Positions 1 to 8,407 of a stretch of 64,000 nucleotides of DNA are shown here, piece by piece (positions within the stretch are counted from its first letter, which is position 1; each line of letters begins with the position of its first letter). The DNA is from Bacteroidota bacterium. Lineage in GTDB: Bacteria > Bacteroidota > Bacteroidia > M30B66. A program made the position numbers and the translations under genes. The notes beneath the pieces were generated by a model, which worked only from the letters and a program-made list of their open reading frames with translations, ran no database searches and was not told the DNA's origin. The stretch is taken from positions 124,001 through 188,000 of the forward strand of contig JAIXUS010000042.1 in assembly GCA_027483445.1 (NCBI GenBank), written 5' to 3'.

Positions 1-1191
1 CCGACTTACAATTTTGGCTTCGTGCCAACCAAGCTTTTGATAGTGGTGGTGCAGTGGGGCCATTTTGAAAATGCGTCGGCCTTCTCCAAATCGTTTTTTG
101 GTATATTTGAAATAGCTCACCTGAAGCATTACACTAAGGTTCTCAACCAAATAGATTCCGCAGAAAATTGGAATGAGTAATTCCTTGCGCAGCGCAATAG
201 CTACAACGGCCACAATGCCTCCAATAGCTAAAGAGCCTGTGTCTCCCATGAAAATTTGAGCCGGAAAGGAGTTGTACCAGAGAAAACCGACACATGCGCC
301 TACAAATGCGCTCATGTAAACCACAATTTCACCCGAATCGGGTATGTACATCACATTGAGATAGTCGGCAAAAAAGATGTTTCCTGAGATGTATGCGAAA
401 ACAGCCAATACAAACCCGATAATAGCAGTTGTTCCAGCCGCTAGGCCATCAAGGCCATCGGTCATATTGGCGCCATTCGAAACAGCGGTGATGATAAAAA
501 TCACAACTGGAATAAAAATCAACCAAGCATAATCCTGAAGGCCATCCCCAAAAACACTTAAGAGTTTAGCATAATTGAATTCGTGGTTCTTCACGAAAGG
601 AATCGTGGTAATGGGGGCTTTCGCATCAACATACCGTGCCGAAGGACCTGGATTGTAGCTCAATTCTACATTTTGGTAGGTTGCCGTTGCTTCACTCTTT
701 CCAATGATTTCGCGACGAATCGTAACATCAGGGTGGAAGTATAGCGCTGCGCCAACAATCAACCCAATCCCCACTTGTCCAACTATCTTAAATCTTCCGG
801 CTAAACCTTCTTTGTTCTTTTTAAACACCTTAATGTAGTCGTCTAAGAAGCCAATCAAGCCTAACCAAACAGTTGCAATGAGCAGAATAACGACATATAC
901 GTTGTGCAGCTTTGCAAACAGCAGGGTCGGAATGATAATACAAGCCAGAATAATGAGGCCACCCATTGTAGGTGTTCCCTGCTTGCTTAATTGTCCGGCA
1001 AGACCAAGGTCGCGGATGATTTCGCCCACTTGCTTCAATTGGAGATAACGGATAATGCGTTTACCGAGCACCAGCGAAATCAACAGTGAGGTAATCAAGG
1101 CCATGGCCGCCCTGAAAGAGATATAATTGAATACACCTGCACCTGGAAAGTCGAAGGCTGAATCGAGGTAGCTGAAGAGGTAGTAGAGCAT
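1..1191 (-). CDS. mraY: Phospho-N-acetylmuramoyl-pentapeptide-transferase, 3' end cut by window
   Basis: Integral membrane enzyme that transfers phospho-MurNAc-pentapeptide from UDP to undecaprenyl phosphate, forming lipid I on the inner face of the membrane. Reading leftward from an ATG at 1191 the frame is open to base 1 (397 residues). Visible family motifs are the GFLDDY aspartate pair, [19 protein letters not shown] and the late [11 protein letters not shown] histidine cluster. Only the last few residues should be missing, because the HHH motif lies close to the C-terminus in this family. The start overlaps the murE stop (TGATG), so the two are translationally coupled at the end of the dcw operon. 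Identification is secure. Confidence 0.97.
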   Translation of the reverse strand, partial: MLYYLFSYLDSAFDFPGAGVFNYISFRAAMALITSLLISLVLGKRIIRYLQLKQVGEIIRDLGLAGQLSKQGTPTMGGLIILACIIIPTLLFAKLHNVYVVILLIATVWLGLIGFLDDYIKVFKKNKEGLAGRFKIVGQVGIGLIVGAALYFHPDVTIRREIIGKSEATATYQNVELSYNPGPSARYVDAKAPITTIPFVKNHEFNYAKLLSVFGDGLQDYAWLIFIPVVIFIITAVSNGANMTDGLDGLAAGTTAIIGFVLAVFAYISGNIFFADYLNVMYIPDSGEIVVYMSAFVGACVGFLWYNSFPAQIFMGDTGSLAIGGIVAVVAIALRKELLIPIFCGIYLVENLSVMLQVSYFKYTKKRFGEGRRIFKMAPLHHHYQKLGWHEAKIVSR

Positions 1192-2654
1192 CAGGCCTTG
1201 GATTGATTAAACAATTGACGGAGTTCCTCCATGTCGTCAAAAGGGTGTTTCACCCCTTTGATTTCCTGGTAGTTTTCATGGCCCTTTCCGGCCACGAGAA
1301 TGATATCGCCCGGCGAAGCCATCAAGCACGCAGTGCGAATAGCCTCTCTGCGGTCTGTTATGCTAATGACCTTTCGGGTATCTGCCGGATCTATGCCTTC
1401 CCGCATTTCTGCAATGATGTTTTCAGGCTCCTCGGAGCGAGGATTGTCTGAAGTGAGAATGACTTTATTACTCAAGGCTGCAGCAATACGGGCCATTTCA
1501 GGGCGTTTAGCCTTGTCGCGATCTCCTCCGCAACCTACTACTGTGATTACCTGTTCATTGCCTGTTCGGATGTCGGTAATCGTTTGAAGTACATTCCTTA
1601 AGGCATCTGGCGTGTGAGCATAGTCGACAATAGCCGTTAGGTTTTCTGATGACCTTACGTATTCGAATCGACCTTCAACCGCACCTAGATTGCTTAGTGC
1701 CGTTAACACTGATATAGAGTCCTCACCCAACAAGACTGCAGCGCCATATACTGCCAGTAAATTGTAGGCATTGAAGGTTCCAATCAGCCTTGTCCAGCAT
1801 TCCTGATCATTAATGCGGAGCAACATGCCGCTGAGTTGCTTCTCTAAAATCCGTACAACAAAATCTGCGGCTTGCATCATGCCGTAGGTGTGTACTTTAG
1901 GACGAAGCTCAGCGCACATCTGCTCGCTATGCTCATCGTCCATGTTGATTAAAGCAAAGGCCTCTGAGCTTAGTGCAGTAAAAAAGCGATGCTTGGCTTC
2001 GAAGTAATTCTCGAAAGTGCCGTGATAGTCAAGGTGATCGTGAGTAATGTTGGTGAAGATTCCACCTGTGAAACGCATTCCTGCAATGCGATGCTGCGCA
2101 ACAGCATGCGAACTCACTTCCATAAATACGTGTGTACAACCCGCTTTAACCATTTGGTCGAGCAGATTTTGCAGCTGTAAAGGGTCGGGTGTAGTATGGG
2201 TTGAGGGGATGGCCTGACCTGCCACCTTATTAACTACTGTCGAAATTAAACCGCAAGGATACCCCAGCGAACTAAACAAATCATAGAGCAACGTAGCGGT
2301 TGTGGTCTTGCCATTTGTACCGGTAACACCAACCACTTTCATCTTTTCTGAAGGGTTGTCGTAAAAATTAGACGCAATTACGGAAAGGGCTACAGCCGAA
2401 TCCTTTACAACAACATAGGTTACTTTTTCTGCAATGGTTTCTGGAAGCTTCTCGCAAACAATGACCAGGCAGCCCGATTCAATTACGGTTGAGATGAAAT
2501 CGTGGCCATCTGAGCGTGTTCCGCGAATGGCTACAAACAATCCATTCTTTTGCCCTTGACGAGAGTCGGCGGTTACCGACATAATGGCCAAATGCGTTGT
2601 TCCGAGAATTTCAATGGCCCCGGCCTTGTAGAGTAAGTCTTTGAGCAGTCTCAT
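1191..2654 (-). CDS. murE: UDP-N-acetylmuramoyl-tripeptide synthetase (MurE ligase)
   Basis: Cytoplasmic ATP-dependent ligase that adds the third amino acid to UDP-MurNAc-L-Ala-D-Glu. The 487 residues show the Mur ligase order: a small N-terminal UDP-binding domain, a central ATPase domain with P-loop TGTNGKTTT at about residues 111-119, and a C-terminal domain with YAHTPD. The DNPRSEEP motif near residue 404 matches the DNPR signature that binds meso-diaminopimelate, so mDAP rather than lysine is the expected third residue. It lies 1 nt downstream of ftsI and overlaps mraY by 1 nt, inside one tightly packed operon. Confidence 0.97.
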   Translation of the reverse strand: MRLLKDLLYKAGAIEILGTTHLAIMSVTADSRQGQKNGLFVAIRGTRSDGHDFISTVIESGCLVIVCEKLPETIAEKVTYVVVKDSAVALSVIASNFYDNPSEKMKVVGVTGTNGKTTTATLLYDLFSSLGYPCGLISTVVNKVAGQAIPSTHTTPDPLQLQNLLDQMVKAGCTHVFMEVSSHAVAQHRIAGMRFTGGIFTNITHDHLDYHGTFENYFEAKHRFFTALSSEAFALINMDDEHSEQMCAELRPKVHTYGMMQAADFVVRILEKQLSGMLLRINDQECWTRLIGTFNAYNLLAVYGAAVLLGEDSISVLTALSNLGAVEGRFEYVRSSENLTAIVDYAHTPDALRNVLQTITDIRTGNEQVITVVGCGGDRDKAKRPEMARIAAALSNKVILTSDNPRSEEPENIIAEMREGIDPADTRKVISITDRREAIRTACLMASPGDIILVAGKGHENYQEIKGVKHPFDDMEELRQLFNQSKA

Positions 2655-2655
2655 G

Positions 2656-4749
2656 TTAGGCCAGTTGAAGGATTATTGTTGCATACTTCGACAGCGAGCT
2701 GCCCGGACTAACAGATTGCCGTACCACACGACCTTTGCCGCTGGCTTTCACCCTGAGCCCTAAATTTTCAAGAAGGTATATGGCATCGCGAAGGCCCATG
2801 CCTTGAACGTTGGGAACAACAATTTGACCTGAACTTCCCTCTGAGATTCGCATGGGACGCCCCGACTGTGTCCAATCTGCTGGTGAAGAAGGCTTTCCAA
2901 CTTTGATGGCCGTTGCTATGGTTTCGTAGTCTTCGCTATATCCATCGCCCTGTACCGTCTTAACCACTATACTGCGTTTGCGGATATACTCTTTTTGCAT
3001 CTCCACATCACGGGCAAATACCTTTTCGGCAATTTCTTTGAACACCGGGCCTGCTACTACGTTGCCATAAATTCCAGCGCGGTTGGGATTATCAACCACC
3101 ACAATACAGCTATACTGTGGGTTGTCGTAGGGGAAGAATCCGGCGAAAGAGGCCCTGTAGCTCGGTACATATTTGTCGGGCGATCGTGGATCTTTCTTCT
3201 TTCCCTTTGCTGTACCGGTTTTTCCAGCAATGTCGAAGTACGGATTTTTTAAATTCGTTGCCGTGCCGCGTTGCACAACACCCTTGAGCAAAGGCATTAC
3301 AATCGCCAATGCTCTTTTCGAGCAAATGGCAGTATCGGCAACCGAAGGTGGGAACGACTTAACTAACGTACCCTTGTTTCTGATTTCCGAAACCAATTGT
3401 GGGCGTAAATACTTGCCTTGATTGGCAATGGCGTTGTAGAAAGCCAGAATTTGAAGCGGCGTGAGTGTTGATTCGTAGCCAATCGAAAGGCTCGGAAGGC
3501 TCGATCGCGACCATTTATCATGGTCGGGGTGATAGAAGTATCCGGATTTTTCCCCCGGAACCCTAACTCCAACCGTTTGACCGAAACGGTACTTTCTCAG
3601 TTTGGCGATGAATTTTCTCGGATCGCGCTGGTAGGCCTTCAGCACAGCTTTGATGATGCCTACATTAGACGATTCAACAAAGGCTTCAGCAAGAGGAATT
3701 TTGCCGTAACCACCGGGCTTAGAGTCGTGAATTACCTGCGACCCAAAACGAATGACTCCGCCTTGAGTATCAACAATGTCTGAAGTGTCGGCCAGTCCAT
3801 CCTCAACCATGGCCAATACCGAAGCCAGTTTAAATGTGGAGCCGGGTGCCCAGGTTGCCGAAAAGGCATTATTGTAGCTTTCTTCGTACAGGCTGGAATC
3901 TTTAAGGCTTCGGGCAAGATTAGCCACAGCTTTGATGTACCCGGTCTTTACTTCCATCACAATCACACAGCCACGGTCGGCATCGTTAAGCTGCATTTGC
4001 TTCCTCAAAGCGCTTTCTGCAACGTCTTGAAGCTGAACATCCAATGTGGTAACAATGTCGTTGCCGGCAATCGGTTCAATTCCATCGGCCCCCTCAACCG
4101 GAACCCGCAACGACTGTGAAAGCCCTTGCATAAGCACAAGCCCGTCTTTGCCGCTGAGTTCATTGTTAAAACTCAACTCTAAACCGAAGCGTTGCCCAAC
4201 GTCGTTTATACCACCGATGGTGTACAAGGCCAAATTGTCGAGGGTCGAGATGCGCTTTTCGGCCGTATCGATGATTAATCCTGTTTTACGCTTATCGTTT
4301 AGCAACGGAAGTTTCAGCAATTGCTGCATTTCCTCATAATCGAGGTTTCTCCGAATGGTTGGGTGATAACTGGGGTTTTTATAACCACGCTTTAAGTTGG
4401 CGCGCAGCTCAGCCACATCAGTATTGGGAAATAAGGCTTTTACGCCTTGTACAAGGCTATCGACCCTCGTTGGGTAGTTGTTGCGGATTTTGTCAAAGCT
4501 AAAATCCAGTCTAACAATGTATTGAACAATCGAAACAGAAAGCGGTGTTCCATCAGCGGCCAGAATACTCCCCCTTGGCGCCTTAATCTTTTCTAGTTTC
4601 GGATTAATGATTTTCTTCCGTTCATTCAGCCACTTTTCACGCTGAACCAATCCAATGGTAACTGCCTTACCCAAAACGGCCATCCCGAGCATTACTGCGC
4701 AGAAATAAATAACCCTCAATCGGGTTAATATTTGACCGGATGGACTCAT
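2656..4749 (-). CDS. ftsI: Division transpeptidase (FtsI/SpoVD-type penicillin-binding protein) with C-terminal PASTA domain
   Basis: Septal peptidoglycan DD-transpeptidase, 697 residues. One N-terminal membrane anchor (about residues 13-33) is followed by a PBP dimerisation domain and the transpeptidase domain with STFK (Ser304 nucleophile), SSN near 363 and KTGT near 515. The last about 55 residues form one PASTA repeat starting at VVPNVQG, a domain that binds cell wall fragments. It is longer than the E. coli protein and resembles the PASTA-bearing FtsI of Bacteroidetes and SpoVD of Firmicutes. It overlaps ftsL by 4 nt (ATGA). Confidence 0.95.
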   Translation of the reverse strand: MSPSGQILTRLRVIYFCAVMLGMAVLGKAVTIGLVQREKWLNERKKIINPKLEKIKAPRGSILAADGTPLSVSIVQYIVRLDFSFDKIRNNYPTRVDSLVQGVKALFPNTDVAELRANLKRGYKNPSYHPTIRRNLDYEEMQQLLKLPLLNDKRKTGLIIDTAEKRISTLDNLALYTIGGINDVGQRFGLELSFNNELSGKDGLVLMQGLSQSLRVPVEGADGIEPIAGNDIVTTLDVQLQDVAESALRKQMQLNDADRGCVIVMEVKTGYIKAVANLARSLKDSSLYEESYNNAFSATWAPGSTFKLASVLAMVEDGLADTSDIVDTQGGVIRFGSQVIHDSKPGGYGKIPLAEAFVESSNVGIIKAVLKAYQRDPRKFIAKLRKYRFGQTVGVRVPGEKSGYFYHPDHDKWSRSSLPSLSIGYESTLTPLQILAFYNAIANQGKYLRPQLVSEIRNKGTLVKSFPPSVADTAICSKRALAIVMPLLKGVVQRGTATNLKNPYFDIAGKTGTAKGKKKDPRSPDKYVPSYRASFAGFFPYDNPQYSCIVVVDNPNRAGIYGNVVAGPVFKEIAEKVFARDVEMQKEYIRKRSIVVKTVQGDGYSEDYETIATAIKVGKPSSPADWTQSGRPMRISEGSSGQIVVPNVQGMGLRDAIYLLENLGLRVKASGKGRVVRQSVSPGSSLSKYATIILQLA

Positions 4750-5171
4750 TGAGCGTTGTCGAGAAAGGGCTTTAAATCGTTTTGAGTGTAGAAAACAGTT
4801 CCTCCTATGGGTTCTTTGGATTCGGCAATACCAGAATTTTGGAGTTTGATGGCCATTTTACTGGCCGTTGAGCTTGTCGACAGTTGCGATTCGAGGCTCA
4901 TGTATTCACTTTTGAGGTTATTTATCTCCTTCTTTATAGCCGCTGTTTGGCGTATCCGTTTTTCTGCATTGTGAGTGTTGGCCACGTACAATACGGTAAG
5001 CATGAATGCGAATAGAAAGAAGGGTACCCGTTTGAGTGTTCTGTTCCCTGAAAGAAAACTACCATCCATCAGCGATTTGATGGCACGCAATACCAATGAA
5101 GGTTTTGCACCCATCGACTGCGTCTCGGCCTGTTGCTCCAAAGGAGTTTCTTTCTTCTTCAGTCGGTTCAT
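4746..5171 (-). CDS. ftsL: FtsL-like division protein
   Basis: Small bitopic membrane protein of the divisome (141 residues). A charged cytoplasmic N-terminus rich in Lys and Glu is followed by one hydrophobic segment (about residues 49-66, VPFFLFAFMLTVLYV) and an extracytoplasmic heptad-like coiled coil (residues about 72-110). Sequence similarity in this family is weak. The call rests on size, topology and position between rsmH and ftsI, where FtsL sits in dcw clusters. It overlaps both neighbours by 4 nt, so expression is probably coupled. Confidence 0.85.
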   Translation of the reverse strand: MNRLKKKETPLEQQAETQSMGAKPSLVLRAIKSLMDGSFLSGNRTLKRVPFFLFAFMLTVLYVANTHNAEKRIRQTAAIKKEINNLKSEYMSLESQLSTSSTASKMAIKLQNSGIAESKEPIGGTVFYTQNDLKPFLDNAQ

Positions 5172-6073
5172 ATATCGGTTCGCTCTGCAATGCGCAATAC
5201 TGCACTGCGTGATCGGTTATTTTCTAATTGTTCCGCTTCGGATGGCCGAATGGGTTTCCGGGTTATCGCCCTAAAGGGCAGATGGCTTCTACCAAAAAGG
5301 TCTTTTTCCGGCTCTCCTTCGAACTTCCCACTACGGATGAAATTCTTTACCAGTCTGTCTTCAAGGGAATGGTAGCTGATGATAACCAGTCTGCCGCCGG
5401 GGCGGAGTACATCAACGCTTTGTTCGAGCAGCGCTTTGAGGGCATCTATCTCCTCATTTACCGCAATCCGAAAGCTTTGAAAGACACGCGCCGCAAACTG
5501 ATGCTCCTGACCTCTTTTCATAAAAGGGCGAATGAGTTCCATCAGTTTAAAGGTGGTGTCGGGCTTCCGGTCGGCACGGGCGTTTACAAGGTGACGGGCG
5601 AGTTTTCCGGCTTCTGGTAGTTCTCCATAATTTCGAAGCATCTCCTTGAGCTGTGCTTCCGACGATTCCATCAATAGTGCATAAGCTGTTCTGCCACCTG
5701 ATGGGTTCATTCGCATGTCTAATGGAGCATCGAAACGGAGCGAAAAGCCCTTTTCCGCAGTGTCGAACTGATGCGACGAAACCCCAAGGTCGCCGAGTAT
5801 GCCATCCACCTGTAGGTGGCCATACATGCGAAGGAAATTTTTTAAAAACCGAAAATTCCCACGAACAAGGGTAAAACGCTCATCATTCGGAACATTGGCC
5901 TGTGCATCGGGGTCTTGGTCAAATCCCAACAACTTTCCTTGCGGACCAAGATGCTTGAGGATTTCCCGGCTGTGACCGCCGCCTCCGAAAGTGACATCTA
6001 CATACACCCCGTTTGGCTTCAGTTCCAGTCCTTGAATACAATCATGTAAAAGAACGGGAGTATGATAGGTCAT
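5168..6073 (-). CDS. rsmH: 16S rRNA (cytosine(1402)-N(4))-methyltransferase
   Basis: S-adenosylmethionine-dependent methyltransferase (MraW/RsmH) that N4-methylates C1402 in the decoding centre of 16S rRNA. The 301 residues begin MTYHTPVLL and carry the SAM loop DVTFGGGGHS at about residues 26-35, the GDLGVSSHQ motif, and the C-terminal SYHSLEDR and RSAVLRIAER signatures. It is the second gene of the dcw operon and overlaps mraZ and ftsL by 4 nt each. Confidence 0.97.
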   Translation of the reverse strand: MTYHTPVLLHDCIQGLELKPNGVYVDVTFGGGGHSREILKHLGPQGKLLGFDQDPDAQANVPNDERFTLVRGNFRFLKNFLRMYGHLQVDGILGDLGVSSHQFDTAEKGFSLRFDAPLDMRMNPSGGRTAYALLMESSEAQLKEMLRNYGELPEAGKLARHLVNARADRKPDTTFKLMELIRPFMKRGQEHQFAARVFQSFRIAVNEEIDALKALLEQSVDVLRPGGRLVIISYHSLEDRLVKNFIRSGKFEGEPEKDLFGRSHLPFRAITRKPIRPSEAEQLENNRSRSAVLRIAERTDI

Positions 6074-6549
6074 GAGCCGGCCGATAAGGTTCCTGAACTG
6101 CCGTCGGAAAGGAACTTTTTGGCGAGCTCCGAACGCAAACTGCGGCTATGACTTCCCATTTCCTGATCGTAAACCTCGGGCGACCAAATCTTATAGGTGT
6201 TTAGACCGGGCATAAGGATGGCATCCGAAACCAATGAGGCTTTGCTTGACAACGAACGAGGAATGTTAATCCGGTTCGCTGTATCCAAATCCAAGGTTGA
6301 GGCATCACCCAAAACCATGTCGATAAACACCTCCACTTCCGGGTCGTGTTGATTCAAACTCCGGATTCGGTTCATGAACTGATTCCAGGCATCCATTGAG
6401 TATAACTCCAGGCAAGGTTTGTAGAGCCCAATGTTGACCACAAACTGCCGGCGCTGCGACTCCGGTAACTGCTTGAGCAGCCCCGAAGGCAACACGATGC
6501 GGCCTTTGGCATCAACCTTACACTCGAACTTACCGGTGAAGTTGTACAT
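6070..6549 (-). CDS. mraZ: MraZ transcriptional regulator of the dcw cluster
   Basis: DNA-binding protein with duplicated SpoVT/AbrB-like domains that controls the dcw operon. The frame is open from an ATG at 6615, but I chose the internal ATG at 6549 (159 residues). The family starts almost directly at the motif seen here (MYNFTGKFECKVDAKGR), and the 22 extra codons would run through a tandem 10-bp repeat that looks like the MraZ operator (6585-6614). The first AbrB half holds DAKGRIVLP and the second half holds LDTANRINIPRSL. It is the first gene of the operon and probably autoregulates. Confidence 0.92.
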   Translation of the reverse strand: MYNFTGKFECKVDAKGRIVLPSGLLKQLPESQRRQFVVNIGLYKPCLELYSMDAWNQFMNRIRSLNQHDPEVEVFIDMVLGDASTLDLDTANRINIPRSLSSKASLVSDAILMPGLNTYKIWSPEVYDQEMGSHSRSLRSELAKKFLSDGSSGTLSAGS

Positions 6550-6584
6550 CCCTGAGATTACGATTTGGGAGGTAAAAATACTAT

Positions 6585-6614
6585 TTCTATGACATCTCAT
6601 GACACTTTGCCCCA
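6585..6614 (-). promoter_or_regulatory. Tandem 10-bp repeats, candidate MraZ operator upstream of mraZ
   Basis: On the minus strand three 10-mers follow without gaps: TGGGGCAAAG, TGTCATGAGA and TGTCATAGAA. The 10-bp period matches the TGGGN-N5 direct repeats bound by E. coli MraZ, and the AAAGTGT at 6602-6608 matches the AAAGTG[T/G] boxes described for Mollicute MraZ. The position just upstream of the preferred mraZ start supports an autoregulatory operator. Confidence 0.55.
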
Positions 6615-6699
6615 TAATGTTAATAAAAAGGCTGATTAAATCTTACAAAGGGCTATTTTGATTATATATTATGCTGATAATGAATGTTTTAATGAGTGG

Positions 6700-6719
6700 T
6701 GTCATAAAGTGGGGCAAGT
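6700..6719 (+). promoter_or_regulatory. Second, oppositely oriented pair of the same 10-bp repeats
   Basis: On the plus strand TGTCATAAAG is followed directly by TGGGGCAAGT. These are the same two 10-mer types as at 6585-6614 but pointing toward the divergent hydrolase gene. AAAGTGG at 6706-6712 again fits the AAAGTG[T/G] box. The pair lies about 65 bp upstream of the hydrolase -7 element. Confidence 0.45.
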
Positions 6720-6786
6720 TTTTGATTTTAATCCTCCTTCGACCCCAACGATTTACTCCCGGTTCGTCCTGTTTGCTAGAAAATGT

Positions 6787-6794
6787 TACTTTTG
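6787..6794 (+). promoter_or_regulatory. -7 promoter element for the alpha/beta hydrolase gene
   Basis: TACTTTTG matches the Bacteroidetes -7 consensus TAnnTTTG and ends 25 nt before the ATG at 6820. No clear -33 TTG stands at the usual distance. A six-codon upstream frame (ATG at 6810, stop 6828-6830) overlaps the hydrolase start in another frame. Confidence 0.55.
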
Positions 6795-6819
6795 GCCATT
6801 CAGATTCGCATGAAACGCT

Positions 6820-7590
6820 ATGGAGTATGAACTGAAACACGATGGGGAGTTCAAGTACCTCGAAGACGGGCAAGGTCCCGTATTACTGATTCTTCACGGC
6901 CTCTTTGGTGCTTTGAGCAACTTTAAGGATGTATTCGAAGAGTTCAAAAGCCGCTTCAGGGTTGTCATTCCGATGATGCCTATTTACGATTTGCCGGTTG
7001 ATGAAACACATGTGAAAAGCTTGGCTGCCTTCATCTACAGGTTTACCGAGTATAAAAATCTGGACTCCATAAACCTGCTGGGCAATTCGCTTGGTGGGCA
7101 CGTTGCCCTGGTTTATGCTTTGGAGCACCCTGAAAAGGTAAACTCAATGATTTTGACCGGAAGTTCAGGGCTTTACGAAAATGCAATGGGTGGCTCTTTC
7201 CCGCGTAGGGAGGACTACGAATTCATCAAAGCTAAAGTAGCATACACATTTTACGACCCCCAAACCGCAACCAAAGAGCTTGTAGATGAGGTGTTTGAGA
7301 TTGTGAATAATAAAGATAAGCTCATCCGGATTTTGGCCCTCGCCAAATCGGCCATACGACATAATATGGCTGAAGAGCTGCATACCTTCCGCATGCCTGT
7401 TTGCCTTATTTGGGGCAAGAACGATAACATTACCCCTCCAGATGTGGCCGAAGAATTTCACCGCCTGCTCCGGCATTCAGAACTTTTCTGGATTGATCAG
7501 TGTGGACATGCGCCTATGATGGAACGCCCAAAAGAGTTTAATGCGATTCTGAGCCCTTGGCTTAAAACACTTTATGCAGAAAAAGTATGA
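6820..7590 (+). CDS. Alpha/beta-hydrolase
   Basis: Probable cytoplasmic serine hydrolase of the alpha/beta fold, 256 residues, no signal peptide. An oxyanion HGLFG motif lies near residue 26, the nucleophile elbow GNSLGG near 88-93, a likely catalytic Asp in WGKNDNITP and the catalytic His in QCGHAPMMERP near the C-terminus. Substrate cannot be told from sequence; esterase, lactonase and C-C hydrolase are all possible. It is divergent from mraZ and overlaps gatC by 4 nt (ATGA), so the two are co-transcribed. Confidence 0.85.
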   Translation: MEYELKHDGEFKYLEDGQGPVLLILHGLFGALSNFKDVFEEFKSRFRVVIPMMPIYDLPVDETHVKSLAAFIYRFTEYKNLDSINLLGNSLGGHVALVYALEHPEKVNSMILTGSSGLYENAMGGSFPRREDYEFIKAKVAYTFYDPQTATKELVDEVFEIVNNKDKLIRILALAKSAIRHNMAEELHTFRMPVCLIWGKNDNITPPDVAEEFHRLLRHSELFWIDQCGHAPMMERPKEFNAILSPWLKTLYAEKV

Positions 7591-7880
7591 CCGTTGATGC
7601 TCAACTAATCCAGAATCTTGCGCACCTCTCACGGCTTGGGTTCGATGCCGAGAGTGAAGTTACTATGGTAAATGACCTTAACAGGATGCTTAGCTTCGTA
7701 GAGAAGTTGAATGAAGTTGATACAGAGGGGGTTGCGCCACTCATTTATATGGTAGATGAGGTAAATGTACTGCGCGATGATGTTGCAGTTCAGGAAATAA
7801 GCCATGCCGATGCGCTTAAAAATTCAGCACGCCACGATTCTGATTATTTCCGGGTTCCGCGCTTTGTGGAAAACGAGTGA
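7587..7880 (+). CDS. gatC: Asp-tRNA(Asn)/Glu-tRNA(Gln) amidotransferase subunit C
   Basis: Small stabilising subunit of the GatCAB transamidase, which converts mischarged Glu-tRNA(Gln) or Asp-tRNA(Asn) to the correct aminoacyl-tRNA. The 97 residues show the GatC pattern: an N-terminal helix with LAHLSRLGF, then the MLSFVEKLNEVDTEGVAPL segment, then the RDDV tail and the FRVPRFVE C-terminus. gatA and gatB are not adjacent, which is common. It is coupled to the hydrolase by a 4-nt overlap and followed by a strong terminator. Confidence 0.93.
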   Translation: MTVDAQLIQNLAHLSRLGFDAESEVTMVNDLNRMLSFVEKLNEVDTEGVAPLIYMVDEVNVLRDDVAVQEISHADALKNSARHDSDYFRVPRFVENE

Positions 7881-7896
7881 AGAGAGAATGAATCTC

Positions 7897-7927
7897 AAAA
7901 AAAAAGCGGCCATAAGCCGCTTTTTTT
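7897..7927. terminator. Bidirectional intrinsic terminator between gatC and brxA homologue
   Basis: GCGGC (7906-7910), loop CATAA, GCCGC (7916-7920), flanked by nine A on the left and seven T on the right. The A/T tracts extend the stem and give a U-run in both directions, fitting the convergent genes on either side. Confidence 0.9.
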
Positions 7928-7942
7928 GATTTCTACAGTGGG

Positions 7943-8359
7943 TTAGCAGAACTGTTCAAAGGCCATTTTCAGGTTTTCTGCAATCATTTGTGCAGAACGC
8001 CCTTCGATGTGATGCCGTTCAATAAAGTGAACCAATTTGCCATCCTTAAACAAAGCCATTGCAGGTGAAGAAGGTGGATATGGCGCAAAATAAGAGCGTG
8101 CTCTTGAAGTGGCTTCTGCATCATTTCCGGCAAATACGGTTGTTAAGCGACTTGGCTTTTTTGCACTATGCTCCAAAGCCATGCGAACTCCCGGACGAGC
8201 CGAACCGGCTGCACATCCGCATACCGAATTCACAACTACCAACACGGTGCCTTCTGGAGCATTTAATGCTGCGTCTACCGCATCTGCTGTGCGAAGCTCC
8301 TCAAAGCCGGCGTTAACCAACTCCTGACGCATCGGAGCAACAATCTGTTCTGGGTACAT
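7943..8359 (-). CDS. Bacilliredoxin (BrxA/BrxB, YphP/YqiW family)
   Basis: Thioredoxin-fold protein that removes bacillithiol or similar thiols from mixed disulfides. The active-site CGC motif lies in NSVCGCAAG. The frame extends upstream to 8395, but the family starts MYPEQIVAPMRQEL, so I use the ATG at 8359 (138 residues). The invariant central segments VFAGND and YFAPYPPSSPA and the C-terminal HHIEGR fit BrxA/B. Bacillithiol genes are not in the window. It is convergent with gatC. Confidence 0.9.
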   Translation of the reverse strand: MYPEQIVAPMRQELVNAGFEELRTADAVDAALNAPEGTVLVVVNSVCGCAAGSARPGVRMALEHSAKKPSRLTTVFAGNDAEATSRARSYFAPYPPSSPAMALFKDGKLVHFIERHHIEGRSAQMIAENLKMAFEQFC

Positions 8360-8381
8360 ATATATGAGGTTTTGAACGAAA

Positions 8382-8389
8382 CAAAAGTA
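8382..8389 (-). promoter_or_regulatory. -7 element upstream of the bacilliredoxin gene
   Basis: On the minus strand TACTTTTG matches TAnnTTTG and lies 22 nt before the preferred start at 8359. It falls inside the longer open frame, which further supports the shorter start. Confidence 0.55.
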
Positions 8390-8407
8390 CAACAAAAGGG
8401 TTCGCGC

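Noticed and set aside
2656-2850. PASTA segment as part of a Ser/Thr kinase
   Set aside because: It is in frame with the transpeptidase and no kinase motifs are present.
7943-8395. Longer bacilliredoxin start at 8395
   Set aside because: The extra 12 residues are unlike the family and contain the probable -7 box.
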